A DNA stretch of 5,758 nucleotides from Alphaproteobacteria bacterium (GTDB lineage Bacteria; Pseudomonadota; Alphaproteobacteria; JANQSM01): the NCBI GenBank assembly GCA_028284025.1, contig JANQSM010000269.1, forward strand, positions 1 to 5,758. Reading direction: 5' to 3'. Position 1 is the first letter of the stretch; each line of letters opens with the position of its first letter. This document shows positions 1 to 5,758 of the stretch, piece by piece. Position numbers and translations under genes: made by a program. Under the pieces are notes generated by a model. The model was not told the origin of the DNA and did not search any database. It saw only the letters and a program-made list of their open reading frames with translations.

Positions 1-2279
1 ATTTCCACTGCACCAGAAAGATAGGAATCCAGCAAAACAGGGTTTTTGCCTGACACAACAACCGCTTCATTAATATAGCGTTCCAGAGATTTCATGTTAT
101 CGACAATTTCCATCGCCCGGCCACCCAGTACGTAAGAAGGACGAATCACTAAGGGAAAGCCAATCTCTTCTGCCACCTGCACAGCTTCTTTAGGGGATTT
201 AGCAATTCCGTTCTTAGGTTGCTGCAAATCCAGTTTTTTCAGCATTTTCTGGAACCGCTCACGATCTTCAGCCAGGTCAATCGCATCGGGGCTGGTACCT
301 AGAATTGGTATATTGGCCTCTTCCAGGGCATTGGCCAGCTTTAACGGTGTCTGGCCCCCAAACTGAACAATGACCCCTTTTAATGTACCACGTGCTTGCT
401 CTGCCCGGCATATCTCCACCACATCTTCAGTGGTTAATGGCTCAAAATAAAGTCGGTCGGATGTATCATAATCCGTTGAAACGGTTTCCGGATTACAGTT
501 AATCATGATGGTTTCAATTCCAGCTTCACTCAATCCATACACTGCATGGACGCAGCAATAATCAAATTCAATCCCCTGCCCGATACGGTTAGGTCCTCCG
601 CCAAGAATAATTACCTTATCCTTGTCTGAAACATTGGCTTCATCTTCCTGGTCATAGCTGGAATACATATAAGATGTTTGTGAATTAAATTCTGCGGCAC
701 AAGTATCAACACATTTATAAACCGGGTGGACCTCAAGCTTGTGGCGATGCTTGGTAACAGTTTTTTCCGGCTTGCCAATCAATTCCGCCATGCGCGCATC
801 AGAAAACCCTGACTGTTTCAAACGGTAAAACTCTTGCGCATCGGCAGGTAAATCACCCCCCCGCAAATCTTCTTCCATATTTACCAAATCCTGGATTTGT
901 TCTAAAAACCACGGGTCTATGTGACAGGTTTTGTAAACTTCTGACAGTGTCATTCCGGCCCGGAAAGCCTGTGCCACAGTCAATAACCGATTTGGCGTTG
1001 GCTGCGCCAATTTTGACTTTAGAGATTGCGTCGTCAGCTGAGTGTGCACTTCATTCAAACCCGTCAGACCAATCTCCATTGATCGCAACCCTTTTTGCAA
1101 GCTTTCCTTGAACGTGCGGCCAATCGCCATTACTTCCCCAACCGATTTCATGGACGTTGACAAAAGCGCCCTGGTGCCGGGGAATTTCTCAAAGGTAAAG
1201 CGAGGAATCTTCGTCACTACATAATCAATTGCCGGCTCAAAAGAGGCAGGTGTTACGCCTGTGATATCATTATCCAGTTCATCCAACGTATATCCCACAG
1301 CCAACTTGGCAGCGATTTTGGCAATTGGAAAACCCGTAGCTTTCGATGCCAATGCAGAAGACCGGGAAACTCGCGGGTTCATTTCAATCACGACCATGCG
1401 CCCATTTTCCGGATTTACGGCAAATTGTACGTTGGACCCTCCGGTATCTACGCCAATTTCGCGCAGAACCTGGATAGAGGCATTCCGCATTCTTTGATAT
1501 TCTTTATCCGTCAATGTAAGTGCAGGGGCGACAGTGACACTGTCCCCGGTATGAACGCCCATGGGATCAATATTTTCAATAGAACAGATGATGATGCAGT
1601 TATCCGCTTTATCGCGCACGACCTCCATCTCAAATTCTTTCCAGCCCAGAACGGATTCTTCCAACAACACCTGATGTACCGGAGATTCCCGCAAGCCGTT
1701 GAGCACCAGCTCTTCAAATTCCTGCATATTGTAAGCGATGCCTCCGCCTTTACCGCCCAGGGTAAAAGAAGGACGAGAAATAAGGGGAAGGCCAATTTTT
1801 TCCAGTGCAGCATGGGCCTCGGTCATAGAACTTACTAATTGAGAAGCAGGAGATTCCAGTCCAATTTTATCCATCGCATCCCGGAACTTTTGTCGATCTT
1901 CGGCCTTGTCAATTACCTCACTGCGCGCTCCGATCAGTTCCGCACCATATTTATCCAACACTCCGTTTTTGGCCAAATCTAACGCAGTATTAAGTGCCGT
2001 TTGCCCCCCCATAGTCGGCAAAATGGCATCGGGACGTTCTGCCGCAATTACATATTCGACAAATTCCGGTGTAATAGGTTCAATGTAAGTGGCATCAGAT
2101 AATTCCGGATCCGTCATAATGGTGGCTGGATTAGAATTAATCAGAATAACCCGATACCCCTCTTCCTTCAGTGCTTTGCAGGCCTGTGCACCGGAATAAT
2201 CAAATTCACATGCCTGACCAATCACAATGGGGCCAGCTCCAATAATAAGAATTGATTTTATATCTGTCCTTTTAGGCAT
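1..2279 (-). CDS. carB: Carbamoyl-phosphate synthase large subunit (partial, 3' end off the left edge)
   Basis: CarB uses two ATP, bicarbonate and the ammonia delivered by CarA to make carbamoyl phosphate, the shared precursor of pyrimidines and arginine, in the cytoplasm. The visible 759 residues are uninterrupted. The N-terminus carries the first pre-ATP-grasp fold ([14 protein letters not shown], about residues 9-22). The first ATP-grasp domain follows with [12 protein letters not shown] from R169 and the metal ligands E299 and N301 in [14 protein letters not shown], on the same numbering as the E. coli enzyme. An oligomerisation region fills about 400-550. The second half starts near residue 556 ([17 protein letters not shown]) and reaches its ATP-grasp motif [11 protein letters not shown] at R713. 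About 310 residues are missing by comparison with the usual 1070-1080: the rest of ATP-grasp 2 and the MGS-like allosteric domain. The ATG at 2277-2279 overlaps the end of carA by 8 bases. Only a weak GGGA lies upstream, so coupling to carA translation is likely (inference). Two G7 runs occur on the coding strand. Confidence 0.98.
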   Translation of the reverse strand, partial: MPKRTDIKSILIIGAGPIVIGQACEFDYSGAQACKALKEEGYRVILINSNPATIMTDPELSDATYIEPITPEFVEYVIAAERPDAILPTMGGQTALNTALDLAKNGVLDKYGAELIGARSEVIDKAEDRQKFRDAMDKIGLESPASQLVSSMTEAHAALEKIGLPLISRPSFTLGGKGGGIAYNMQEFEELVLNGLRESPVHQVLLEESVLGWKEFEMEVVRDKADNCIIICSIENIDPMGVHTGDSVTVAPALTLTDKEYQRMRNASIQVLREIGVDTGGSNVQFAVNPENGRMVVIEMNPRVSRSSALASKATGFPIAKIAAKLAVGYTLDELDNDITGVTPASFEPAIDYVVTKIPRFTFEKFPGTRALLSTSMKSVGEVMAIGRTFKESLQKGLRSMEIGLTGLNEVHTQLTTQSLKSKLAQPTPNRLLTVAQAFRAGMTLSEVYKTCHIDPWFLEQIQDLVNMEEDLRGGDLPADAQEFYRLKQSGFSDARMAELIGKPEKTVTKHRHKLEVHPVYKCVDTCAAEFNSQTSYMYSSYDQEDEANVSDKDKVIILGGGPNRIGQGIEFDYCCVHAVYGLSEAGIETIMINCNPETVSTDYDTSDRLYFEPLTTEDVVEICRAEQARGTLKGVIVQFGGQTPLKLANALEEANIPILGTSPDAIDLAEDRERFQKMLKKLDLQQPKNGIAKSPKEAVQVAEEIGFPLVIRPSYVLGGRAMEIVDNMKSLERYINEAVVVSGKNPVLLDSYLSGAVE

Positions 2280-3417
2280 CGATCATCCCGATAAAGCGTT
2301 CAAACAAATAGTGTGCATCATGCGGTCCCGGAGAGGCTTCTGGATGATACTGCACAGAGAAAATTGGCTTGTCTTTCACCCGTAAGCCTTCGTTGGTTTT
2401 ATCAAACAAAGAAATGTGTGTAACCTCCACGGACTTCGGCAAAGTTTCTTCTTTTACCACAAACCCATGATTCTGTGAGGTAATTTCCACCTTTCCAGTC
2501 GCCAGATCTTTTACAGGGTGATTACCTCCGCGATGGCCCAACACCATTTTTTCTGTTTTTGCCCCCAAAGCCAAAGCCATCAACTGGTGGCCCAAGCAAA
2601 TGCCAAACATCGGAATACCAGATTTCATTAGCTCTTGGATAATTGGTACAGCATATTCACCCGTTGCTTGCGGATCACCCGGTCCATTACTTAGAAAAAT
2701 GCCATCTGGTTTCATTTTCAAAATTTTCTCTGCTGAAGTCTTGGCATTTACCACTGTTAAATCACACCCCATAGAGGCCAAAGATCGCAAAATGTTCTGC
2801 TTGGCACCATAATCAATTGCAACAATGTTATACCTAAAGTCTTGTTGCTCTTCATGCCCGGCTCCATAGGCCCATAATTTTTGATCCCATTTATAGGTCT
2901 GGTGGGTTGTTACCTCCTTGGCCAAATCCATACCGTTCAAGCCCGGCCAGGTTCGCGCCGTGTAAATCAGCTTTTCTATATCAAATTCCCCGCGGGGATC
3001 GTGCGCTATCACCCCGTTTGGCGCCCCTTGATCCCGAATACGACGTGTCAAGGCGCGGGTATCTATCCCAGAAATTCCAATCACATTGCTGGCTATCAAC
3101 CAGTCATTAAAATGCTGTTTAGCGCGATAATTGGATGGATTGGTGATTTCTTCCCGCATGACCAGGCCATAGGCGGCTGGACCATTGGTTTCGATATCTT
3201 CCGGGTTTGTCCCCACATTTCCAACATGTGGAAAAGTAAACGTGATAATCTGCCCGGTATAGGATGGATCAGTAAGGATTTCTTGATAGCCTGTATGAGA
3301 GGTGTTAAAACAAACTTCTCCGACTTTTTCCCCGGTGGCACCAAATCCGGTCCCTCTAAAAACAGTGCCATCCTGTAGAACAAGGACGGCGGTATTGTTT
3401 TTTAAAGGCTCTGACAT
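2272..3417 (-). CDS. carA: Carbamoyl-phosphate synthase small (glutaminase) subunit
   Basis: CarA hydrolyses glutamine and channels the ammonia to CarB. The protein is complete at 381 residues, against 382 in E. coli. The N-terminal CPSase small-chain domain covers about residues 8-150, with [17 protein letters not shown] including S52, equivalent to the glutamine-binding S47 of E. coli. The C-terminal class I glutamine amidotransferase domain covers about 190-378: SNGPGDP near 243-249, the nucleophile C274 in [12 protein letters not shown], and the catalytic pair H358 and E360 in [13 protein letters not shown]. These sit five residues after C269, H353 and E355 of E. coli, so the triad is intact. 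I chose the ATG at 3415-3417 because it gives the family length and the usual start just before AVLVLQDG. An in-frame TTG at 3445-3447 would add ten residues (MVATNGLNYL) unlike the family. Neither start has a convincing Shine-Dalgarno sequence. The gene is divergent from yqeY and co-directional with the overlapping carB, so carAB is almost certainly one transcript. Confidence 0.98.
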   Translation of the reverse strand: MSEPLKNNTAVLVLQDGTVFRGTGFGATGEKVGEVCFNTSHTGYQEILTDPSYTGQIITFTFPHVGNVGTNPEDIETNGPAAYGLVMREEITNPSNYRAKQHFNDWLIASNVIGISGIDTRALTRRIRDQGAPNGVIAHDPRGEFDIEKLIYTARTWPGLNGMDLAKEVTTHQTYKWDQKLWAYGAGHEEQQDFRYNIVAIDYGAKQNILRSLASMGCDLTVVNAKTSAEKILKMKPDGIFLSNGPGDPQATGEYAVPIIQELMKSGIPMFGICLGHQLMALALGAKTEKMVLGHRGGNHPVKDLATGKVEITSQNHGFVVKEETLPKSVEVTHISLFDKTNEGLRVKDKPIFSVQYHPEASPGPHDAHYLFERFIGMIDA

Positions 3418-3429
3418 TAAATAATTTAA
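3417..3429. repeat. 13-base AT-rich palindrome at the carA start codon
   Basis: TTAAAT-A-ATTTAA is a perfect 6-base inverted repeat around one central base. Its left end is the first base of the carA start codon on the minus strand. It occupies the place where a Shine-Dalgarno sequence would be expected. It could be an operator half-site pair, or simply an unstructured AT-rich initiation region. A palindrome this short in an AT-rich spacer can occur by chance. Confidence 0.4.
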
Positions 3430-3437
3430 ACCGTTTG

Positions 3438-3466
3438 TTGCGACCAAATTGCTGGAAAGCTAAGGT
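3438..3466 (+). promoter_or_regulatory. Weak candidate promoter for yqeY-dnaG
   Basis: TTGCGA (3438-3443) and TAAGGT (3461-3466) are 17 bases apart and match the sigma-70 hexamers at four and three of six positions. The start site would be near 3473, with a leader of about 28 bases to the yqeY ATG. Its -10 shares bases with the candidate carA -10 (3457-3462), so the two promoters would compete face to face. An equally weak alternative is TTGTTT (3395-3400) with TAAATA (3418-3423), 17 bases apart, whose -35 would lie inside the carA coding region. I cannot choose between them. Confidence 0.2.
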
Positions 3467-3485
3467 ATTCGGTGAACCAGGTCAA
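3457..3485 (-). promoter_or_regulatory. Candidate sigma-70 promoter for carAB
   Basis: On the minus strand, CTTGACC gives a -35 hexamer TTGACC (plus 3480-3485), five of six matches to TTGACA and preceded by the C favoured in alphaproteobacterial promoters. After a 17-base spacer comes TAGCTT (plus 3457-3462), a weak -10 with three of six matches to TATAAT. Transcription would start near 3450 and give a leader of roughly 33 bases before the carA ATG. The -35 lies only a few bases from the yqeY ribosome-binding site, so the element sits within the transcribed leader or promoter zone of the opposite gene pair. Support is from spacing and the -35 only. Confidence 0.35.
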
Positions 3486-3490
3486 GAAGA

Positions 3491-3495
3491 AAGGA
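3491..3495 (+). promoter_or_regulatory. Ribosome-binding site of yqeY
   Basis: AAGGA stands five bases before the ATG at 3501, within the purine stretch AAGAAGAAAGGA. It settles the start at 3501 against an upstream in-frame TTG at 3435, whose 22 extra residues look like translated spacer. It is the clearest Shine-Dalgarno sequence in the window. Confidence 0.8.
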
Positions 3496-3500
3496 CATTC

Positions 3501-3956
3501 ATGTTACGCACAAAGTTAAATGACATGTTGAAACATGCGATGAAAGAAAGAGATCAAAGCATGGTTTCCACTATTCGCCTTGTTAATGCGGCAATCAAGG
3601 AACGCGATATCGAAGCCCGCGGTAAGGGCAATCCGGACGGAATTAATGAGGCGGAGATTCTCTCATTGTTACAATCCATGATCAAACAGCGTAATGAGTC
3701 TATCAAAATGTATTCACAAGGCGGACGGGAAGAGCTAGCTGCACGTGAGCAACAAGAAATTCGGATTATTGAATTATTCCTGCCAGAGCAGTTTGATGAA
3801 GAAGAAATGCTAGAGAAAATTAACGAGGAAATAAAAACCCATGGTGCTGAATCTATGAAAGATATGGGAAAAATCATGGGTGTTTTAAAGGAAAAATATG
3901 CCGGACAAATGGATTTTGGCAAAGCCAGTGGTATGGTAAAATCTGCCTTGGCATAA
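3501..3956 (+). CDS. yqeY: GatB/YqeY domain-containing protein
   Basis: This is a complete 151-residue member of the stand-alone GatB/YqeY family (E. coli YqeY is about 147 residues). The family resembles the C-terminal tRNA-binding tail of GatB, a subunit of the amidotransferase that makes Gln-tRNA and Asn-tRNA, but the stand-alone protein lacks the catalytic part and its role is not established; a tRNA-related role is an inference from the fold. Visible family features are an N-terminal helix with MKERD (14-18), the segment GNPDGINEAEIL (43-54), MIKQRNESIKMY (60-71), GGREELA (74-80), the hinge FLPEQ (93-97) and the C-terminal helical part with MGKIMG (122-127) and the ending KASGMVKSALA. 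It is soluble, with no signal peptide or membrane segment. It is first in a rightward pair, 27 bases before dnaG, in the place that rpsU takes in the E. coli rpsU-dnaG-rpoD operon. Confidence 0.95.
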   Translation: MLRTKLNDMLKHAMKERDQSMVSTIRLVNAAIKERDIEARGKGNPDGINEAEILSLLQSMIKQRNESIKMYSQGGREELAAREQQEIRIIELFLPEQFDEEEMLEKINEEIKTHGAESMKDMGKIMGVLKEKYAGQMDFGKASGMVKSALA

Positions 3957-3983
3957 AAGCAGAAAAAGAAGCGACAGATATAA

Positions 3984-5758
3984 ATGAGATTTCCACCCAG
4001 TTTCTTGGATGAAATTAAGCAGCGTCTTCAAGTGTCCGACGTTGTAGGACGCGCTGTCAACTTGAAGCGGCATGGCCATGAACATAAAGGATTGTGTCCG
4101 TTTCATAATGAAAAAACACCCTCTTTTACTGTCAACGATGACAAGGAGTTTTATCACTGTTTTGGATGTGGCGCCCACGGCAGTATTTTCGATTTTGTTA
4201 TTGAAAATGAAAAACTATCCTTTCCCGAAGCAGTTGAGAAACTGGCCGGGTTAGCCGGACTACCTCTGCCACAGGTCTCACCTGAGGCAGAAAAAAGATA
4301 TGAGCAGCAAAAAGATCATAAAAAACTGCTGGAAGATGCCGCCCGCTATTTTCAGACTCATCTGAAACAAGACAGTGGCAAGGCAGCTGTCAGCTATCTG
4401 AAGAACCGCGGCCTGGATGGCAAGACTGCGCTTTATTTTCGGTTGGGGTTTGCCCCGGACCGTCGCCAAGGTCTGCAAAATTATTTGAAAGAAAAAGGGT
4501 ATTCCCAGGCTGATATTTTGGCCTGTGGTCTGGCAATTCAACCCGATGACGGGAAACAACCCTTTGACCGTTTTCGTGATCGATTGATGTTTCCTATTAC
4601 CAATACCAAGGGAGAAGTCATCGCCTTTGGGGGACGGCTTTTGAAAGAAAACAAAAAAATAGCCAAGTATATGAATTCGCCCGAAACAGATTTATTTCAT
4701 AAAGGTCATACAGTTTATAACCTGCATCACGCCCGTCAATCTGCCCGGCAAAGTCAGGCCATGGTTGTGGTGGAAGGATATATGGACGTTATCGCCCTGG
4801 CACAATTTGGTATTGGGTATGCTGTGGCCCCCCTGGGGACAGCCTTGACCGAAGACCAAGTCAAACTGTTGTGGCAATATGCTGATACGCTTTATCTTTG
4901 TTTTGATGGCGATGAAGCCGGAAAACGTGCTGCCAACAAAGTTATTGATCGTTGCCTGCCCTTTTTAAAGCCTGGTAAAGAATTGCGCTTTATGCATTTA
5001 CCCAAAGGTGAAGATCCAGATTCATTCATCCGCAATTATGGCAAGGAAAGATTTTTTGACATGTTGAATGCAGCCCAGCCTTTGGCCCAGAAAATCTTTG
5101 CACTGGAGGCCTCCTTAAAACCGTGCACCACACCAGAATCACGAACGGATTTGATCAACCGGTTAAGTGACAAGGCCAAGCAAATTAAGGACAATGCCCT
5201 GCAAGGGACCTACATGAAATTTTTACGGGGACTGGCTTATGAACAATTTAAATCAAGCCGCGGCAAAAAACAAAAAGGAGTCGGTAAATATTCCTTAAGT
5301 GAGGGCTTGGGCGCAAAATATCAGAGTGATGAAAAAACACTGATCGCCAAGGCATTATGTCTTGCCATTTTGAACTACCCTATCTTAATGGATGATGTAG
5401 CCGAAGATCTGGGCCACATAAGTTTTCCACATCGTCATGTTGAAAATATTCGCCTGCTTCTACTGAACCATTATATGGAAGATCATGAAGTAAACATTGA
5501 CCAGATTATGCGGGAACTGGAAGAAAAAGGGCTTGAGAAAGTATTAAATGAAGACGTTCAAAAAGACCTTTATGCCCTGTACCGGTTTATTAAGCCTGCC
5601 CAGGATTTTGACAATGTTTTGACCTGGTGGCGTGAAACTTATCAGGGATTACAACAAAAACTGCACCCTGCGGAGCAAGACCTTGCAATGCCTAGCGATA
5701 ACCTGGAAGAATGGTGGGAAACCCACGCCCAAGACCTAGAATCTCGCTTTGAGGTAAG
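3984..5758 (+). CDS. dnaG: DNA primase (partial, 3' end off the right edge)
   Basis: DnaG makes the short RNA primers for leading- and lagging-strand DNA synthesis, working with the DnaB helicase at the replication fork. The visible 591 residues are in one open frame. The N-terminal CHC2 zinc-binding domain (about 1-100) has all four ligands: C38, H41, C59 and C62. The polymerase core follows with RFRDR (196-200), FGGR (215-218) and KYMNSPET (228-235). The TOPRIM site has the catalytic E264 in VVVEGYMDV, and D308 and D310 in CFDGDEAG, one residue before E265, D309 and D311 of E. coli. A basic linker (near SSRGKKQKG) leads to the C-terminal helicase-binding region from about residue 450. The visible part already exceeds the 581 residues of E. 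coli DnaG, so only a short tail is probably missing. The start is fixed: an in-frame TAA directly precedes the ATG. The Shine-Dalgarno is weak (GAAG, about 12 bases upstream), suggesting coupling to yqeY. Confidence 0.98.
   Translation, partial: MRFPPSFLDEIKQRLQVSDVVGRAVNLKRHGHEHKGLCPFHNEKTPSFTVNDDKEFYHCFGCGAHGSIFDFVIENEKLSFPEAVEKLAGLAGLPLPQVSPEAEKRYEQQKDHKKLLEDAARYFQTHLKQDSGKAAVSYLKNRGLDGKTALYFRLGFAPDRRQGLQNYLKEKGYSQADILACGLAIQPDDGKQPFDRFRDRLMFPITNTKGEVIAFGGRLLKENKKIAKYMNSPETDLFHKGHTVYNLHHARQSARQSQAMVVVEGYMDVIALAQFGIGYAVAPLGTALTEDQVKLLWQYADTLYLCFDGDEAGKRAANKVIDRCLPFLKPGKELRFMHLPKGEDPDSFIRNYGKERFFDMLNAAQPLAQKIFALEASLKPCTTPESRTDLINRLSDKAKQIKDNALQGTYMKFLRGLAYEQFKSSRGKKQKGVGKYSLSEGLGAKYQSDEKTLIAKALCLAILNYPILMDDVAEDLGHISFPHRHVENIRLLLLNHYMEDHEVNIDQIMRELEEKGLEKVLNEDVQKDLYALYRFIKPAQDFDNVLTWWRETYQGLQQKLHPAEQDLAMPSDNLEEWWETHAQDLESRFEV

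Larger units (their letters stand above)
3418..3500. promoter_or_regulatory. Divergent intergenic control region between carA and yqeY
   Basis: These 83 bases are the only substantial non-coding stretch in the window and separate two divergently read gene pairs, so promoters for both directions should lie in or beside it. The end next to carA is AT-rich and holds a short palindrome. The end next to yqeY holds the yqeY ribosome-binding site and the likely carA -35 element. I see no ARG box, no LexA-type site, no intrinsic terminator hairpin and no attenuator-like leader peptide, and the space is too short for a typical pyrimidine attenuator. Confidence 0.75.

Noticed and set aside
1425..1838. 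A 137-codon plus-strand open frame opposite carB.
   Set aside because: It is antisense to the ATP-grasp region of carB, whose frame is intact and strongly conserved; its translation resembles nothing I recognise.
2881..3378. A 165-codon plus-strand open frame opposite carA, and a 95-codon minus-strand frame at 3096-3383.
   Set aside because: Both lie wholly within carA in other frames, show no family motifs and lack ribosome-binding sites; they are by-products of the carA coding sequence.
3418..3447. A ten-residue N-terminal extension of carA from a TTG at 3445-3447.
   Set aside because: The extra residues (MVATNGLNYL) do not resemble CarA, the ATG at 3417 gives the usual family length, and no binding site supports the TTG.
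3419..3447. A second possible carA promoter, TTGGTC-N17-TTATTT on the minus strand.
   Set aside because: The start site would fall at or inside the carA start codon, and the -10 match is poor; the element at 3457-3485 gives a sensible leader.
3435..3500. A 22-residue extension of yqeY from an upstream in-frame TTG at 3435.
   Set aside because: The extension would translate the divergent spacer, is unlike the family, and bypasses the good AAGGA before the ATG at 3501.
3957..3983. A terminator or separate promoter between yqeY and dnaG.
   Set aside because: The 27-base gap is A-rich with no hairpin and no -35/-10 pair, so read-through transcription is more likely.
3554..4559. Minus-strand open frames of 93 to 122 codons opposite yqeY and dnaG.
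   Set aside because: They are antisense to confidently identified genes. Their serine- or hydrophobic-rich composition is what reverse-strand reading of such genes gives, and they cross gene borders.
1..5758. A previously undescribed system such as a defence island, mobile element, CRISPR array or structured RNA.
   Set aside because: Apart from the divergent spacer, essentially the whole window is accounted for by four conserved housekeeping genes, with no long repeats, attachment-like ends or unexplained non-coding stretch.

Overview
The window is an ordinary, densely coded housekeeping locus. It holds two divergent gene pairs back to back: carA and carB reading leftwards (minus strand), and a GatB/YqeY-family gene and dnaG reading rightwards (plus strand). 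The proteins look alphaproteobacterial: the CarA segment around [11 protein letters not shown] and [13 protein letters not shown], the DnaG N-terminus MRFPPSFLDEI, and the placement of the car genes beside yqeY-dnaG all fit that class. GC content is in the mid-40s percent by rough count of a few lines, which is modest for the class. I cannot name a genus.

Layout. Positions 1-2279 (minus) hold the first 759 residues of carB, the large subunit of carbamoyl-phosphate synthase; the gene runs off the left edge. Positions 2272-3417 (minus) hold complete carA, the glutaminase small subunit, whose last 8 bases overlap the start of carB. Positions 3418-3500 are an 83-base divergent spacer that must hold the control signals for both directions; it contains a plausible carA promoter, a weak candidate promoter for the rightward pair, and a small AT-rich palindrome. 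Positions 3501-3956 (plus) hold a 151-residue GatB/YqeY protein. Positions 3984-5758 (plus) hold the first 591 residues of DnaG primase, open at the right edge. No gap between genes exceeds 83 bases.

How the genes work together. CarA releases ammonia from glutamine and passes it to CarB, which makes carbamoyl phosphate for pyrimidine and arginine synthesis. On the other strand, yqeY and dnaG lie 27 bases apart and look like the start of a macromolecular-synthesis type operon, in which rpoD is expected just beyond the right edge (inference). All four reading frames were read through codon by codon or checked against the family: none has a frameshift or internal stop, and the zinc ligands and active-site residues checked are present. 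I found no mobile element, CRISPR array, RNA gene, or sign of a previously undescribed system. The points worth a second look are modest and concern mainly the short divergent control region.
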